A stretch of DNA of 64,000 bases from Oscillatoriales cyanobacterium. Its GTDB lineage: Bacteria > Cyanobacteriota > Cyanobacteriia > Cyanobacteriales > Microcoleaceae. Location of the stretch: contig RDYN01000027.1 of assembly GCA_004293365.1 (NCBI GenBank), positions 1-64,000 on the forward strand. Reading direction: 5' to 3'. Shown piece after piece: positions 45,957 through 54,549 of the stretch; within the stretch, counting starts at the first letter, position 1, and each line of letters opens with the position of its first letter. Position numbers and translations under genes: made by a program. The notes beneath the pieces were generated by a model. It had not been told where the DNA came from and made no database searches. It saw only the letters and a list, made by a program, of their open reading frames with translations.

Positions 45957-46036
45957 CCCAATTACCAATCCCCAATTACCAATCCCCAATTACCAATTCC
46001 CCATTACCAATTCCCCATTACCAATTCCCAATTCCC
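45957..46036. repeat. Tandem CCAATTACCAAT(T)CCC repeats
   Basis: About six head-to-tail copies of a 13-14-base unit, CCCAATTACCAAT or CCCCATTACCAATT, immediately precede the galK start codon. The array ends 6 bases before the ATG and so displaces any normal ribosome binding site. Confidence 0.85.
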
Positions 46037-46041
46037 CAAAA

Positions 46042-47121
46042 ATGAACTTCCAACGAATATTTGGTACATTACCCAAAACCAAAGCCAGCGCCCCTGGCAG
46101 AGTAAATATGCTGGGCGAACACACAGACTACAACGATGGATTTGTACTTCCGACGGCGATTCCGCAGCGCACAACAGTACAAATCGGATTCAGCAGCGAT
46201 GCGCGACACCATTTTTATTCAGCCGAATATGACGAACTCATAAATTTTTCAGACGACGATACCATACCGCAAAAATTCGTCAGTTATATCTGCGGCTGCA
46301 TCAGACTTTTAGAAAAAGAAGGGTACAAAATACCGCCAGTAAATCTCTACATTACCTCGGATGTGCCCATCGGAGCCGGTTTGTCCAGCAGCGCCGCTTT
46401 AGAAATAGCCACCCTCAGAGGGATGCGCGCGCTCCTCAACCTCCCCCTAGACGACGTGCGGCTGGCTCAAATCGGACAGCTAACCGAAATCCGGTATGCC
46501 GGCGTGAACTGCGGCATCATGGATCAAATGGCGTCGAGTTTAGCAGACACCAAAACGATGCTATTTCTCGACACCCGCAGCCTCGAATACCGCCCAGTAC
46601 GTTTTCCCACAGGCACAGAAATTTTAGTCATTGACAGCGGTGAAAGCCACGACTTAGCAGCCGGAAGCGGCTACAACCAGCGGCGCGCTGAGTGCGAGGA
46701 ATCCGCCCGGATATTGGGAGTTAAGGCTCTCAGGGATATCACCGATCCCAAAGCAGTGGAAGTATTGCCGGAACCCCTCAAAAGGCGATCGCGCCACGTC
46801 GTCACCGAAAACAACCGCGTGCTCGAAGCACTAAAATCTTTGCCAGCAGAGCGTTTCGGCGATTTAATGAATGCTTCCCACGCGAGTATGCGCGACGACT
46901 ACGAAGTTTCGGTGGTTGCAGTAGACGCCTTGGCGGCAATCTTGCAGTCAATCCCCGGAGTCTTCGGCGCGAGGCTGACGGGCGGAGGTTTTGGGGGTGC
47001 TTGCGTAGCCCTGGTCAAGAGCGGTAAAGTGGAGGCGATCGCATCAGAGGCGATCGATCGCTACCAGCGCGCGGGTTATCGCGGCCGCGTTTTGGTTCCA
47101 GAAATTCAAGTTAATTCTTAA
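46042..47121 (+). CDS. galK: Galactokinase
   Basis: A 359-residue GHMP kinase that phosphorylates galactose at C1. The galactokinase signature GRVNMLGEHTDYNDGFVLP lies at residues 19-37, with the ATP-binding motif PIGAGLSSSAALEIA at about 111-125. The catalytic aspartate is in NCGIMDQMASS, and motif 3 is ARLTGGGFGGACVAL near the C-terminus. Length matches short bacterial galactokinases. The first step of the Leloir pathway is implied, but no galT or galE is nearby. The tandem repeat just upstream leaves no clear ribosome binding site. Confidence 0.93.
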   Translation: MNFQRIFGTLPKTKASAPGRVNMLGEHTDYNDGFVLPTAIPQRTTVQIGFSSDARHHFYSAEYDELINFSDDDTIPQKFVSYICGCIRLLEKEGYKIPPVNLYITSDVPIGAGLSSSAALEIATLRGMRALLNLPLDDVRLAQIGQLTEIRYAGVNCGIMDQMASSLADTKTMLFLDTRSLEYRPVRFPTGTEILVIDSGESHDLAAGSGYNQRRAECEESARILGVKALRDITDPKAVEVLPEPLKRRSRHVVTENNRVLEALKSLPAERFGDLMNASHASMRDDYEVSVVAVDALAAILQSIPGVFGARLTGGGFGGACVALVKSGKVEAIASEAIDRYQRAGYRGRVLVPEIQVNS

Positions 47122-47485
47122 TTCCAGAACTATCTCCCGACAAAGAAGGCCACCGTACAGTCACGATAACCGAATCCTCCTGGGCCGACCAATAATGAGG
47201 CACTCCCGGCAGCCACAAAGCGTAATCTCCCTCCTGAGAAAGCAAGATTTCTCGCGAAGGAAATTGCAGGCGAAACCGCCCTTTTACGAGGATAGAAAGC
47301 GTAGTTGCAGCCCCATTTACCGCCCACTGAGTCCTGCAATCTCCCGCTTTGTGGATGCCCCATTTTACCTCTAACGCAGAAGTCGATCGCGCGTCATCTT
47401 CGGGCGTTATAAAGTGACCGGCAAACCACCCGCCGCGACTTGCGCCTTCAGCACCCGCATTTCCAAAAATCACTTCAGGTGACAT
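47111..47485 (-). CDS. Small cupin-like protein
   Basis: A 124-residue protein with a beta-rich cupin-type pattern: VKWGIHKAGDCRTQW, LSILVKGRFRLQFPSREI, and YALWLPGVPHYWSAQED with the HYW motif typical of these small proteins. Its 3' end overlaps the convergent galK by 11 bases. Metal ligands of classical cupins are only partly visible, so activity is uncertain. A sugar-related or signalling role would be guesswork. Confidence 0.65.
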   Translation of the reverse strand: MSPEVIFGNAGAEGASRGGWFAGHFITPEDDARSTSALEVKWGIHKAGDCRTQWAVNGAATTLSILVKGRFRLQFPSREILLSQEGDYALWLPGVPHYWSAQEDSVIVTVRWPSLSGDSSGIKN

Positions 47486-47529
47486 CAGCTAATAATCTAA
47501 AAAACAAATATTTTAGCAACACAAACTCA

Positions 47530-47608
47530 ACGGTTTGATCCTTCGGACTTTAGTCCTAATTAATTTCAATGCCCAGAGAGAGGACTCAAGTCCGAACGAT
47601 CAAACTTG
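47530..47608. repeat. GTTTGATC...GGACTTTAGTCC hairpin
   Basis: GGTTTGATCCTTCGGACTTT and, after a loop of about 35 bases, AAGTCCGAACGATCAAAC form a hairpin. A close relative with a shorter loop lies at 54029-54090. Confidence 0.75.
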
Positions 47609-47654
47609 ATGATTGTTATATCATGTCCGTTGAATTGCCGGCGATCGAATTTTG

Positions 47655-47735
47655 TCGCTGGGTGGGGCCGGTTTATAGATATTGTGGATGTGCATCAAAG
47701 ATTGTTGGTAAAACCCGCCCCTACAAGTATTGTGG
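47655..47735. repeat. GGGCGGGTTT-type element
   Basis: GGTGGGGCCGGTTTATAGAT, ATCAAAGATTGTTGGTAAAA and CCCGCCCCTACAAG match the GGGCGGGTT family at 1683-1745 and 63524-63720. Confidence 0.55.
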
Positions 47736-47760
47736 TTAATTAGCGGACAGGCTCTGAATA

Positions 47761-47799
47761 CTATCAACTGTCAACTGTCAACTGTCAACTGTCAACTGC
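47761..47799. repeat. Tandem TCAACTG(TCAACTG) repeats
   Basis: Ten-base units ATCAACTGTC are repeated about four times up to the stop codon of the WD40 gene. The same unit occurs in inverse orientation at 53585-53615 after cysW, where it borders a gene end as well, and once at 33358-33382. Confidence 0.75.
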
Positions 47800-49959
47800 C
47801 TAATCGCAGCGCCAAATCTTAATTGTCTCATCCGCACTACCGCTGGCGAGCAAATTGCCCGAAGGTGCGATCGCCACCGAGTATACCGTACCCGAATGTC
47901 CTTCAAGAGTGCTCAACAGCTCCCCCGTCTGCAAACTCCAAATATTAATCGTATTATCATCGCAGCCGCTAGCCAAAGTCAAACCGTCCCCACTGATAGC
48001 AACCGAATCGCCCCGACTTACATAATTCCGCAAAATATGCACAGCCTCATTCATCCCTAAATTTGCTACGCCCTTTCCCCTCGCAGAATTAGAATTTAAG
48101 ATCCGCAACAAACTGCCCGTGTGCAAATTCCGCAGCTTAATCGTATAATCATTGCTGACGCTAGCGAGAATCTCACCGTCCGGGGCGATCGCCACCGAAT
48201 TCACCCCAACATTCAAACCCGAAAGAGTCCGCAGCAACTTACCGCTTTCCACATCCCAAACCTTGCTCGTCCCATCCGAACTGCCGCTCGCCAATATCTT
48301 ACCATCCGGGCTAAAAACCACCGCATTCACATTGTCAGAATGACCCCTCAAAGTCCGCAGCAACTCACCAGTCCGCAAATTCCACAGCTTAATTGTATTG
48401 TCAGCGCCGCCGCAGCTAGCAATTATCTGCCCCTTCGGGTTGATCGCCACCGAATTCACCTCCATAGAATGTCCCGGAAAAGTACACAATAAATCACCGC
48501 TGTACAAATTCCAAAACTTAATGGTTTCGTCCGAACTGCCGCTGACCAACATTTTTCCGTCATAGCTAATAGCAACCGAATTTACGCGATCGGAATGTCC
48601 CGTCAAAGTACCAATTAATTCCCCAGTTTCTAAATTCCAAATCTTAATAGTTTTATCCCAACTGCCACTAGCCAGAATTTCGCCATCAGGACTAATCGCC
48701 AGAGAATTCACAAACGATGAATGTCCCGGCAGCGTGTAAACGCACCGCCATTTCAGATTTTTTAATTTGTGAGCGAACTCCTTCGCCCGCTTTGATTTCG
48801 CCTCAGCTTCCTGTCTGCGTTTTAGTTCCTCCTCCTCAAGACGCTTGCGTTCCGCCCTAGCTTTTGCCTCTCGCAGTGCCAGCCGCCGCATCTCTCCCTT
48901 ATAGGTTATTCGCTGCTGCTCCTGAATTTCTTTAAGAGTTTCCATATACGGTAGGGCCCAATCTTGAGAAAACCATTCCTGAGCAAATTCCGCCTCTAAA
49001 TTAAATAGCTGAGGTTCGTGAGTAAAATCTATCTTTAAATAATACAAATCTGCTAAAAAAGCCGCCAGTAACTTATGAATTGTCACAATTATTTGCCTAA
49101 TAATCCGCAGGCTCACCTTTTCATCTTTCCCCTCGGCTTCCAACTGGTGATAAACTTCTTCCCAATTCCAAGGCTGCATCGCCACTAGGGAAACATTCTG
49201 ATTAATAATTCCCCAAAAACCGACATGAAAATTAACTTCATAATCGCTGATGTCGCTGTACAATATAGCCGTTGGCACGGGAGACAAAACAGTCTGCAAC
49301 CGCTCCACATCAATATCAGAAATCGCGTTTTTGAAATAATCTCCGTAAAACTGAACCGGAGACGATTCTCCGTGCTGGGGGTAATACTGGTTCAAAAAAG
49401 TTCTCAACTTAGCCGGCAGCTCGATATTCAGATTGTGGCGAAACGAATCCGGGCAATCTTGGCTAATTTTTGCCGGAGCAACTAACAACAGCAATCGGTG
49501 CTGCTGCTGCTGCAAAATCTGTTCGGTTTCCTGCCTGCTCAAATTAGAAAACCAGTTGTCTCTGTCCCAAATAATTTGAATTTCGTTCAGCTTAACTCGA
49601 ATTGCTTCTGATTGAATCTCCCGCATTAACTCGCGGCCAAGCCGGCTAATAGCCCGCTTATCTCTCAATTCTTCCGCTCTAATTCGATTGGCGCGTTCTT
49701 CCTTTACCTTTTCTTCTTCTATGCTGGCGATCGCAATTAACTCTTGTTCTCGGGCCTGCTGCCGCTGCAAATACTTCACTTGTGCTTTAATCCAGCGGGG
49801 GTCTTTTTTGATTTGCTGGTTCAAAGCAGAAGAACCAGACGGCTCAATTTCTGCATAGCGCTCGTTGACAGCGCTTGCTCCCAATCTTTCTCCCAATTCG
49901 CAGGCTACAGGCTTCAACAGTTCAATTAGGGTGTCTGAGACGGGGCGGGGTAATGACAT
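47800..49959 (-). CDS. WD40-repeat protein with coiled N-terminal half
   Basis: A 719-residue protein. Residues 1-400 are charged and helical, with a long coiled coil near 350-405 (QRITYKGEMRRLALREAKAR, ERKRLEEEELKRRQEAEAKS). Residues about 410-719 contain seven WD40 repeats, such as SSFVNSLAISPDGEILASGS and KTIKIWNLETGELIGTLTGH. These should close into one seven-blade propeller. Several N-terminal features (NWFSNLSRQETEQILQQQQH, YHQLEAEGKDEK) are conserved-looking but I cannot name the domain. A scaffold role, possibly signalling, is likely. The TCAACTG repeats border its stop codon. Confidence 0.82.
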   Translation of the reverse strand: MSLPRPVSDTLIELLKPVACELGERLGASAVNERYAEIEPSGSSALNQQIKKDPRWIKAQVKYLQRQQAREQELIAIASIEEEKVKEERANRIRAEELRDKRAISRLGRELMREIQSEAIRVKLNEIQIIWDRDNWFSNLSRQETEQILQQQQHRLLLLVAPAKISQDCPDSFRHNLNIELPAKLRTFLNQYYPQHGESSPVQFYGDYFKNAISDIDVERLQTVLSPVPTAILYSDISDYEVNFHVGFWGIINQNVSLVAMQPWNWEEVYHQLEAEGKDEKVSLRIIRQIIVTIHKLLAAFLADLYYLKIDFTHEPQLFNLEAEFAQEWFSQDWALPYMETLKEIQEQQRITYKGEMRRLALREAKARAERKRLEEEELKRRQEAEAKSKRAKEFAHKLKNLKWRCVYTLPGHSSFVNSLAISPDGEILASGSWDKTIKIWNLETGELIGTLTGHSDRVNSVAISYDGKMLVSGSSDETIKFWNLYSGDLLCTFPGHSMEVNSVAINPKGQIIASCGGADNTIKLWNLRTGELLRTLRGHSDNVNAVVFSPDGKILASGSSDGTSKVWDVESGKLLRTLSGLNVGVNSVAIAPDGEILASVSNDYTIKLRNLHTGSLLRILNSNSARGKGVANLGMNEAVHILRNYVSRGDSVAISGDGLTLASGCDDNTINIWSLQTGELLSTLEGHSGTVYSVAIAPSGNLLASGSADETIKIWRCD

Positions 49960-50245
49960 ACCAGTTAAAACTTTTTCTTACTTTGCGGGCGTGAGCGCGA
50001 GTCAGGCGTATCCCGCTGGGCGGAGACTCTCAGCATGGCCTTACATTTGGGCGATCGATTTTAGATTGAAGAATTTTAGATTTTAGATTTACTCCACAGA
50101 TGAATCTGGGAGCTAGAACTTGAGTCTGCTCGCGACGATCGTCGCGGCACGGTATCCGTTTTTGAGCGGAGCCAGCGTATCCGTAAGGCGTATCGTACAG
50201 TCGCGCAAGCTTAGTACCTTAACTCAATCATAGTGTTTATACGGT

Positions 50246-50344
50246 TTACATTTTACGGCGAATCTCAGTCGAAAGCGCCGAGGGAAAAGACTTGAGGATA
50301 TTCGATCGACTCTGAGTGTCCAAATTAGTTTTTTTTGTTGCCAT
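50246..50344 (-). CDS. Small ORF divergent from sbpA
   Basis: A 32-codon frame (MATKKTNLDTQSRSNILKSF, then PSALSTEIRRKM) with GGGCGGGTAACA before the ATG. It may be a real small protein or the N-terminal remnant of a lost gene. It is the only coding candidate in the gap 49960-50434. Confidence 0.25.
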   Translation of the reverse strand: MATKKTNLDTQSRSNILKSFPSALSTEIRRKM

Positions 50345-50411
50345 TGTTACCCGCCCTTGTCTATAATCGTACTTCACCACCATAATTACGGTATTCCGAC
50401 CTAATAACCGT
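50338..50411 (+). promoter_or_regulatory. Candidate sbpA promoter and dyad
   Basis: TTGCCA (50338-50343), 18 bases and TATAAT (50362-50367) form a sigma-70-type promoter pointing to sbpA. Downstream, ACGGTATT and AATAACCGT (50388-50411) make an imperfect dyad near the expected start of transcription. A LysR-type sulfur regulator such as CysR could bind here, but no site consensus was checked. Confidence 0.4.
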
Positions 50412-50434
50412 ACTTTAGTAAAGGAACAAATATA

Positions 50435-51580
50435 ATGAGCCCGTGGCAACACCTAACTCAACAATTTCACCGACCACAACAGCTACCAATGGGCAAAAAT
50501 CGATCGCTGACTGCACTTAAAAGATTTGTGTCGTTATTTGTAGTAGGAATAACTTTAAGTTTGGCAATTGTATCCTGCCAGCAGGGAACCCCGAACAACC
50601 CCGCAGCCACTCCAGGCGGTGCTAGCCCAGCAGCCAACAAAGGCAACATAGAACTAACCCTAGTATCCTTCGCCGTCACCAAAGCCGCCCACGAAGCCAT
50701 AATTCCCAAATTCGTAGAACAGTGGCAAAAAGAAAAGGGCCAAACCGTCACCTTCAACCAAAGCTACGGCGGTTCCGGTTCCCAAACCAGAGCAGTAATT
50801 GACGGATTAGAAGCCGACATCGTACACCTAGCCCTCGCCCTCGACACCGCCAAAATCGAGAAAGCCGGACTCATCCAGCCTGGGTGGGAAAAAGAAGTCC
50901 CCAAGGGCGGCATAGTCAGCAAATCTGTAGGAGCAATAGTCACCCGCGAAGGCAATCCCAAAGGCATCAAAACCTGGGAAGATTTAAGCAAAGACGGAGT
51001 AAAAGTGATTACTGCCGATCCTAAAACCTCAGGCATTGCTCGCTGGAATTTCCTCGCACTTTGGGGCTCAATTCTCAAAACCGGAGGAGACGAAACCAAA
51101 GCATTAGATTTTACCACCAAAGTCTACAAAAACGTCCCCATCCTGACCAAAGATGCCCGCGAAGCCACCGATGTATTTTTCAAGCAAGGTCAAGGCGACG
51201 CCCTAATCAACTACGAAAACGAGATTATTTTGGCATCTCAGAAAGGCGAAAAACCGACTTATAGTATTCCCGACGTGAATGTGTCGATCGACAATCCCGT
51301 TGCGATCGTCGATAAAAATGTGGACAAACACGGCACTCGCGAAGTCGCCGAAGCCTTTGTCAAGTATCTGTACACCCCAGAAGCCCAGCGAGAATTTGCC
51401 AAGGCAGGATTTCGCCCAGTAGATGAGACAGTCGCCAAAGAAGCAGAATTTGCCCAAAAATATCCCCCCGTCAAAACCCTTTTTACAGCTCAAGATTTGG
51501 GAGGTTGGGGAGAAATTCAGAAGAAATTCTTCGATGACGGAGCCGCGTTTGACAAAATCCAAGGTTCCATTAAACGCTAA
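50435..51580 (+). CDS. sbpA: Sulfate ABC transporter, substrate-binding lipoprotein
   Basis: A 381-residue periplasmic sulfate-binding protein. The N-terminus is a lipoprotein signal: SLFVVGITLSLAIVSC, with the lipobox AIVSC and Cys near residue 48, preceded by about 28 extra residues. The start is supported by AAAGGA 11 bases upstream; an internal ATG (residue 19) would also give a normal signal. Family blocks include LTLVSFAVTKAAHEAIIPKF, NQSYGGSGSQTRAVIDGLEAD, ADPKTSGIARWNFLALWGS and GDALINYENEI, which shape the oxyanion pocket. It feeds the CysT/CysW permease encoded downstream, with a 285-bp repeat-rich gap between. Confidence 0.93.
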   Translation: MSPWQHLTQQFHRPQQLPMGKNRSLTALKRFVSLFVVGITLSLAIVSCQQGTPNNPAATPGGASPAANKGNIELTLVSFAVTKAAHEAIIPKFVEQWQKEKGQTVTFNQSYGGSGSQTRAVIDGLEADIVHLALALDTAKIEKAGLIQPGWEKEVPKGGIVSKSVGAIVTREGNPKGIKTWEDLSKDGVKVITADPKTSGIARWNFLALWGSILKTGGDETKALDFTTKVYKNVPILTKDAREATDVFFKQGQGDALINYENEIILASQKGEKPTYSIPDVNVSIDNPVAIVDKNVDKHGTREVAEAFVKYLYTPEAQREFAKAGFRPVDETVAKEAEFAQKYPPVKTLFTAQDLGGWGEIQKKFFDDGAAFDKIQGSIKR

Positions 51581-51596
51581 TTCCCGAATTACCCGC

Positions 51597-51858
51597 TCGT
51601 AGTGAGGACTTCAGTCCTCTTCAAAACGGTTCGTAGTAGGGTGCGCACTGCGCACCTTACCACTACAGATAAATTCGTAGGTGGGGTGGAACGAAGTAAA
51701 ACCCAACTCAGATTCGTAGGTTGGGTGGAACGAAGTAAAACCCAACTCAGGATGAACTAATAAGTTGGGCGAAGTGTAGGGTTCCTTCCTCAACCCAACC
51801 TAAAAACTACAAACTAAAAGCTGTTTTTAAGGACTAAAGTCCTTACTACAAACTAAGA
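51597..51858. repeat. Repeat block between sbpA and cysT
   Basis: It contains GTAGTGAGGACTTCAGTCCT, the palindrome GGTGCGCACTGCGCACC (51643-51658), two direct copies of GGTGGAACGAAGTAAAACCC (at about 51678 and 51723), and a closing GGACTAAAGTCC near 51833. No gene is seen. The block could weaken readthrough from sbpA into cysT. Confidence 0.75.
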
Positions 51859-51865
51859 AAACACA

Positions 51866-52726
51866 ATGACGGTAATATCTCCACCCCGAAATCCTCAATC
51901 GGCGATCGCCAATATCAAAAGAGCGATCGGCAAAATCACACTACCTTGGGGAATCACCATCGGCTACCTCAGCCTAATGCTATTTCTTCCAGTCACAGCC
52001 ATGCTGCTAAAAGCCTGCACAGCAAACCCCGGCGAATTTTGGAAAATTGCCACAAGCCCGATCGCCCTTTCCGCCTACGATGTCACCTTCGTCACATCAT
52101 TAATCGCAGCCCTAATCAACGGAGTCTTCGGCACATTAATAGCCTGGGTATTAGTCCGCTACGACTTTCCCTTAAAACGCATTGTCGATGCAGCAGTCGA
52201 TTTACCCTTTGCGCTACCAACATCCGTTGCAGGTTTAACCCTCGCCACAGTTTACAGCGATAACGGCTGGATCGGTTCGCTATTTGCACCATTAGGAATC
52301 AAGATATCATTCACTCGCTTGGGCGTAGGCGTAGCCATGATCTTTATATCCTTACCCTTCATCGTGCGAACTGTACAGCCAGTTTTACACGAAATGGAAA
52401 AAGACATCGAAGAAGCAGCTTGGTGCTTGGGTGCTTCTCAATTTCAAACCTTTTGGCGAGTAGTTTTACCGCCGCTCTTTCCGTCAATTTTAACCGGAGT
52501 TGCCCTCGGATTTTCCCGAGCCGTTGGCGAGTACGGTTCGACGGTAATTGTAGCAGCCAACGTACCGTTTAAAGATTTAATTGCACCTGTTTTAATTTTT
52601 CAAAGATTGGAACAGTACGACTATGCAGGAGCCACAGTAATCGGCACTGTCATGTTAGGAATTTCCCTAGCAATGTTGTTCACAATTAATATTTTACAAG
52701 CCTGGAGGAGACGCTATGACGGCTGA
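51866..52726 (+). CDS. cysT: Sulfate ABC transporter permease CysT
   Basis: A 286-residue inner-membrane permease subunit (also called CysU). Six hydrophobic helices are evident (about 25-48, 70-92, 107-127, 145-165, 200-222, 250-275). The cytoplasmic EAA loop reads EEAAWCLGASQFQTFWRVVL, followed by PPLFPSI; it docks the ATPase subunit. Its 3' end overlaps cysW by 11 bases, so the two are translationally coupled. The start is preceded by AAGAAAACACA without a strong ribosome binding site. Confidence 0.93.
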   Translation: MTVISPPRNPQSAIANIKRAIGKITLPWGITIGYLSLMLFLPVTAMLLKACTANPGEFWKIATSPIALSAYDVTFVTSLIAALINGVFGTLIAWVLVRYDFPLKRIVDAAVDLPFALPTSVAGLTLATVYSDNGWIGSLFAPLGIKISFTRLGVGVAMIFISLPFIVRTVQPVLHEMEKDIEEAAWCLGASQFQTFWRVVLPPLFPSILTGVALGFSRAVGEYGSTVIVAANVPFKDLIAPVLIFQRLEQYDYAGATVIGTVMLGISLAMLFTINILQAWRRRYDG

Positions 52727-53594
52727 TATTAATTTATCTAAAAATTACACAGTTCCGCCAGCGGGTTCGTCGCGGGGCAAAGAAAAAGCCTGGGTAAAGC
52801 CAACTTTGATCGGAATTGCGATCGGCTATCTCGGCCTCGTCTTATTTATCCCAACGGTAAACGTTTTTTACCAAGCATTCAAAAAGGGAGTCGAGCCATT
52901 TTTTAGCAACTTAACCTCACCAGATTTTCTATCAGCAGCACAACTTACCCTGCTGATAGCTCTAATAGTTGTACCTATAAACACAGTATTCGGTTTGTGC
53001 GCAGCTTGGGTAATCGGCCGCAACAAATTTCCCGGACGCACCCTATTAATCACGATTTTAGACGTGCCGTTTGCCATATCTCCCGTAGTCGCAGGTTTAA
53101 TGATTGTACTGCTGTACGGTCGCATGGGATGGTTCGGCCCGTTGCTGGAAAGTGGCGGAATTAAGATTATCTTTGCTTTCCCCGGAATGGTGCTGGCTAC
53201 TGCTTTTGTAACTCTACCTTTTGTCGCCCGCGAAGTGATTCCTGTTTTGGAAGAAGTGGGAAACGATCAAGAAGAAGCGGCGAAAACTTTGGGAGCAAAT
53301 GATTGGCAAATCTTCTGGAATGTCACGCTACCGAATATTCGCTGGGGCTTGCTTTACGGTGTGATTTTGACCAATGCTAGAGCCATGGGAGAATTTGGAG
53401 CTGTTTCTGTGGTATCGGGAAATATTGCCAAAAAAACGCAAACTTTGCCTTTGTTTGTAGAGGATGCTTACAAGCAGTACGCGACGCAAGCAGCATTTTC
53501 TGCTGCGGTAATTCTCGGTTTGTTAGCTGTTGTTACTCTCGTGCTTAAGGAGATTTTGGAACGGAAAACTAGCATTAAGGAAGTTGACAGTTGA
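52716..53594 (+). CDS. cysW: Sulfate ABC transporter permease CysW
   Basis: A 292-residue partner permease with six membrane helices and the EAA loop EEAAKTLGANDWQIFWNVTL. GGAGGAG lies 5-7 bases before the ATG inside the end of cysT. Conserved segments include GLCAAWVIGRNKFPGRTLLI and LTNARAMGEFGAVSVVSGNI. The ATP-binding subunit CysA is not encoded in the window, so it must be elsewhere. TTGACAG repeats start directly at the stop codon. Confidence 0.93.
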   Translation: MTADINLSKNYTVPPAGSSRGKEKAWVKPTLIGIAIGYLGLVLFIPTVNVFYQAFKKGVEPFFSNLTSPDFLSAAQLTLLIALIVVPINTVFGLCAAWVIGRNKFPGRTLLITILDVPFAISPVVAGLMIVLLYGRMGWFGPLLESGGIKIIFAFPGMVLATAFVTLPFVAREVIPVLEEVGNDQEEAAKTLGANDWQIFWNVTLPNIRWGLLYGVILTNARAMGEFGAVSVVSGNIAKKTQTLPLFVEDAYKQYATQAAFSAAVILGLLAVVTLVLKEILERKTSIKEVDS

Positions 53595-53665
53595 CTGTTG
53601 ACAGTTGACAGTTGGCTGTTGTTGCTCAACCCAACCTATATTTAAGTAAACATTAGGAGACCCAA

Positions 53666-54025
53666 ATGTTAAACCAGAACAATAGCGAACCTGAATTTGA
53701 GCCGATCGACAATTTCCACCAAACTCAACAATCAGACATCCCGCACGCTGAGTCTGGAGACAGCAGATTAACTCAAACCCGCATTCGCATTCGCATTCCC
53801 AAAGAATACCATCAGGAACCTGTCATCTCTAACCTGATTTCGGAATACGGTTTGAAGGTAAATTTTAATGCTGCTTTGTTGGGTGGAAAAACTTCCGATG
53901 ACGGTTGGTTTGATTTGGAACTTAACGGTACAAGTCAACAAATTGAAAGTGCTCTGATTTATCTCAACGATTTAGATGTGGAAATCTGGAGCAATTCCAA
54001 TCATCCCGATGAGGAAACTTGGTAA
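53666..54025 (+). CDS. NIL-domain protein of the sulfate operon
   Basis: A 119-residue protein. Residues about 38-110 form a NIL domain (RIRIRIPKEYHQEPVISNLI, SEYGLKVNFNAALLGGKTSD, DGWFDLELNGT), a ferredoxin-like ligand-binding fold also found at the C-terminus of MetN-type ABC ATPases. The first 35 residues are acidic and likely disordered. TTAGGAGACC precedes the ATG. Its place after cysW is one I associate with cyanobacterial sulfate operons, and a regulatory or sensing role for sulfur compounds is plausible. Confidence 0.8.
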   Translation: MLNQNNSEPEFEPIDNFHQTQQSDIPHAESGDSRLTQTRIRIRIPKEYHQEPVISNLISEYGLKVNFNAALLGGKTSDDGWFDLELNGTSQQIESALIYLNDLDVEIWSNSNHPDEETW

Positions 54026-54028
54026 ACG

Positions 54029-54090
54029 TTTGATCGTTCGGACTTCAGTCCTCTCTCGTTTTATGAGGACTAAAGTCCGAACGATCAAAC
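54029..54090. repeat. Hairpin GTTTGATCGTTCGGACTTCAG
   Basis: GTTTGATCGTTCGGACTTCA and its inverted AAGTCCGAACGATCAAAC flank a short loop (CTCTCTCGTTTTATGAGG). It lies 3 bases past the NIL-protein stop and can serve as a terminator. A related hairpin is at 47530-47608. The following 450 bases up to the surface-protein gene show no gene. Confidence 0.7.
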
Positions 54091-54549
54091 CAATTTTATC
54101 GCCGTTGTCCGATCGCCCCAGCTATCATTCCTTAGCTAAAAAATACCCAAAGTCATCAGTTTACAGCCGATCGCCGCGACTGATGACTTTTGACTGACAA
54201 ATATCGATTGCCATCAGTTAATTATTAGATTGACAACTTTCATCAAGTCTGGTATTATATCAATCTTTTCTATATCAAAAAATAGCCCGCAAGTCTTCTC
54301 AAATATTTTTGTAACAGGCGGAACAATATCCCCTTTAAAAACTTCTACACAATCACACTAAACTTAATATATCCTAGGAGAAGCATAAAACAAGATTTTT
54401 GTCAATCTTCCATTTAGGTGAAAGTTAGGGGCGATCGTCTTCGAGCGCTTTGCCAGCGACTTGCATCCGCAGCGTAATTAAGATATATCGCTGCTGCGTT
54501 TGGTTTGTGCTATGAATTTAATGTGTGTGTGTACCAGAGGAATTTAATC

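Noticed and set aside
49960-50245. Gene in the gap between the WD40 gene and sbpA
   Set aside because: No frame with plausible composition or ribosome binding site; only the short ORF at 50246-50344 was kept at low confidence.
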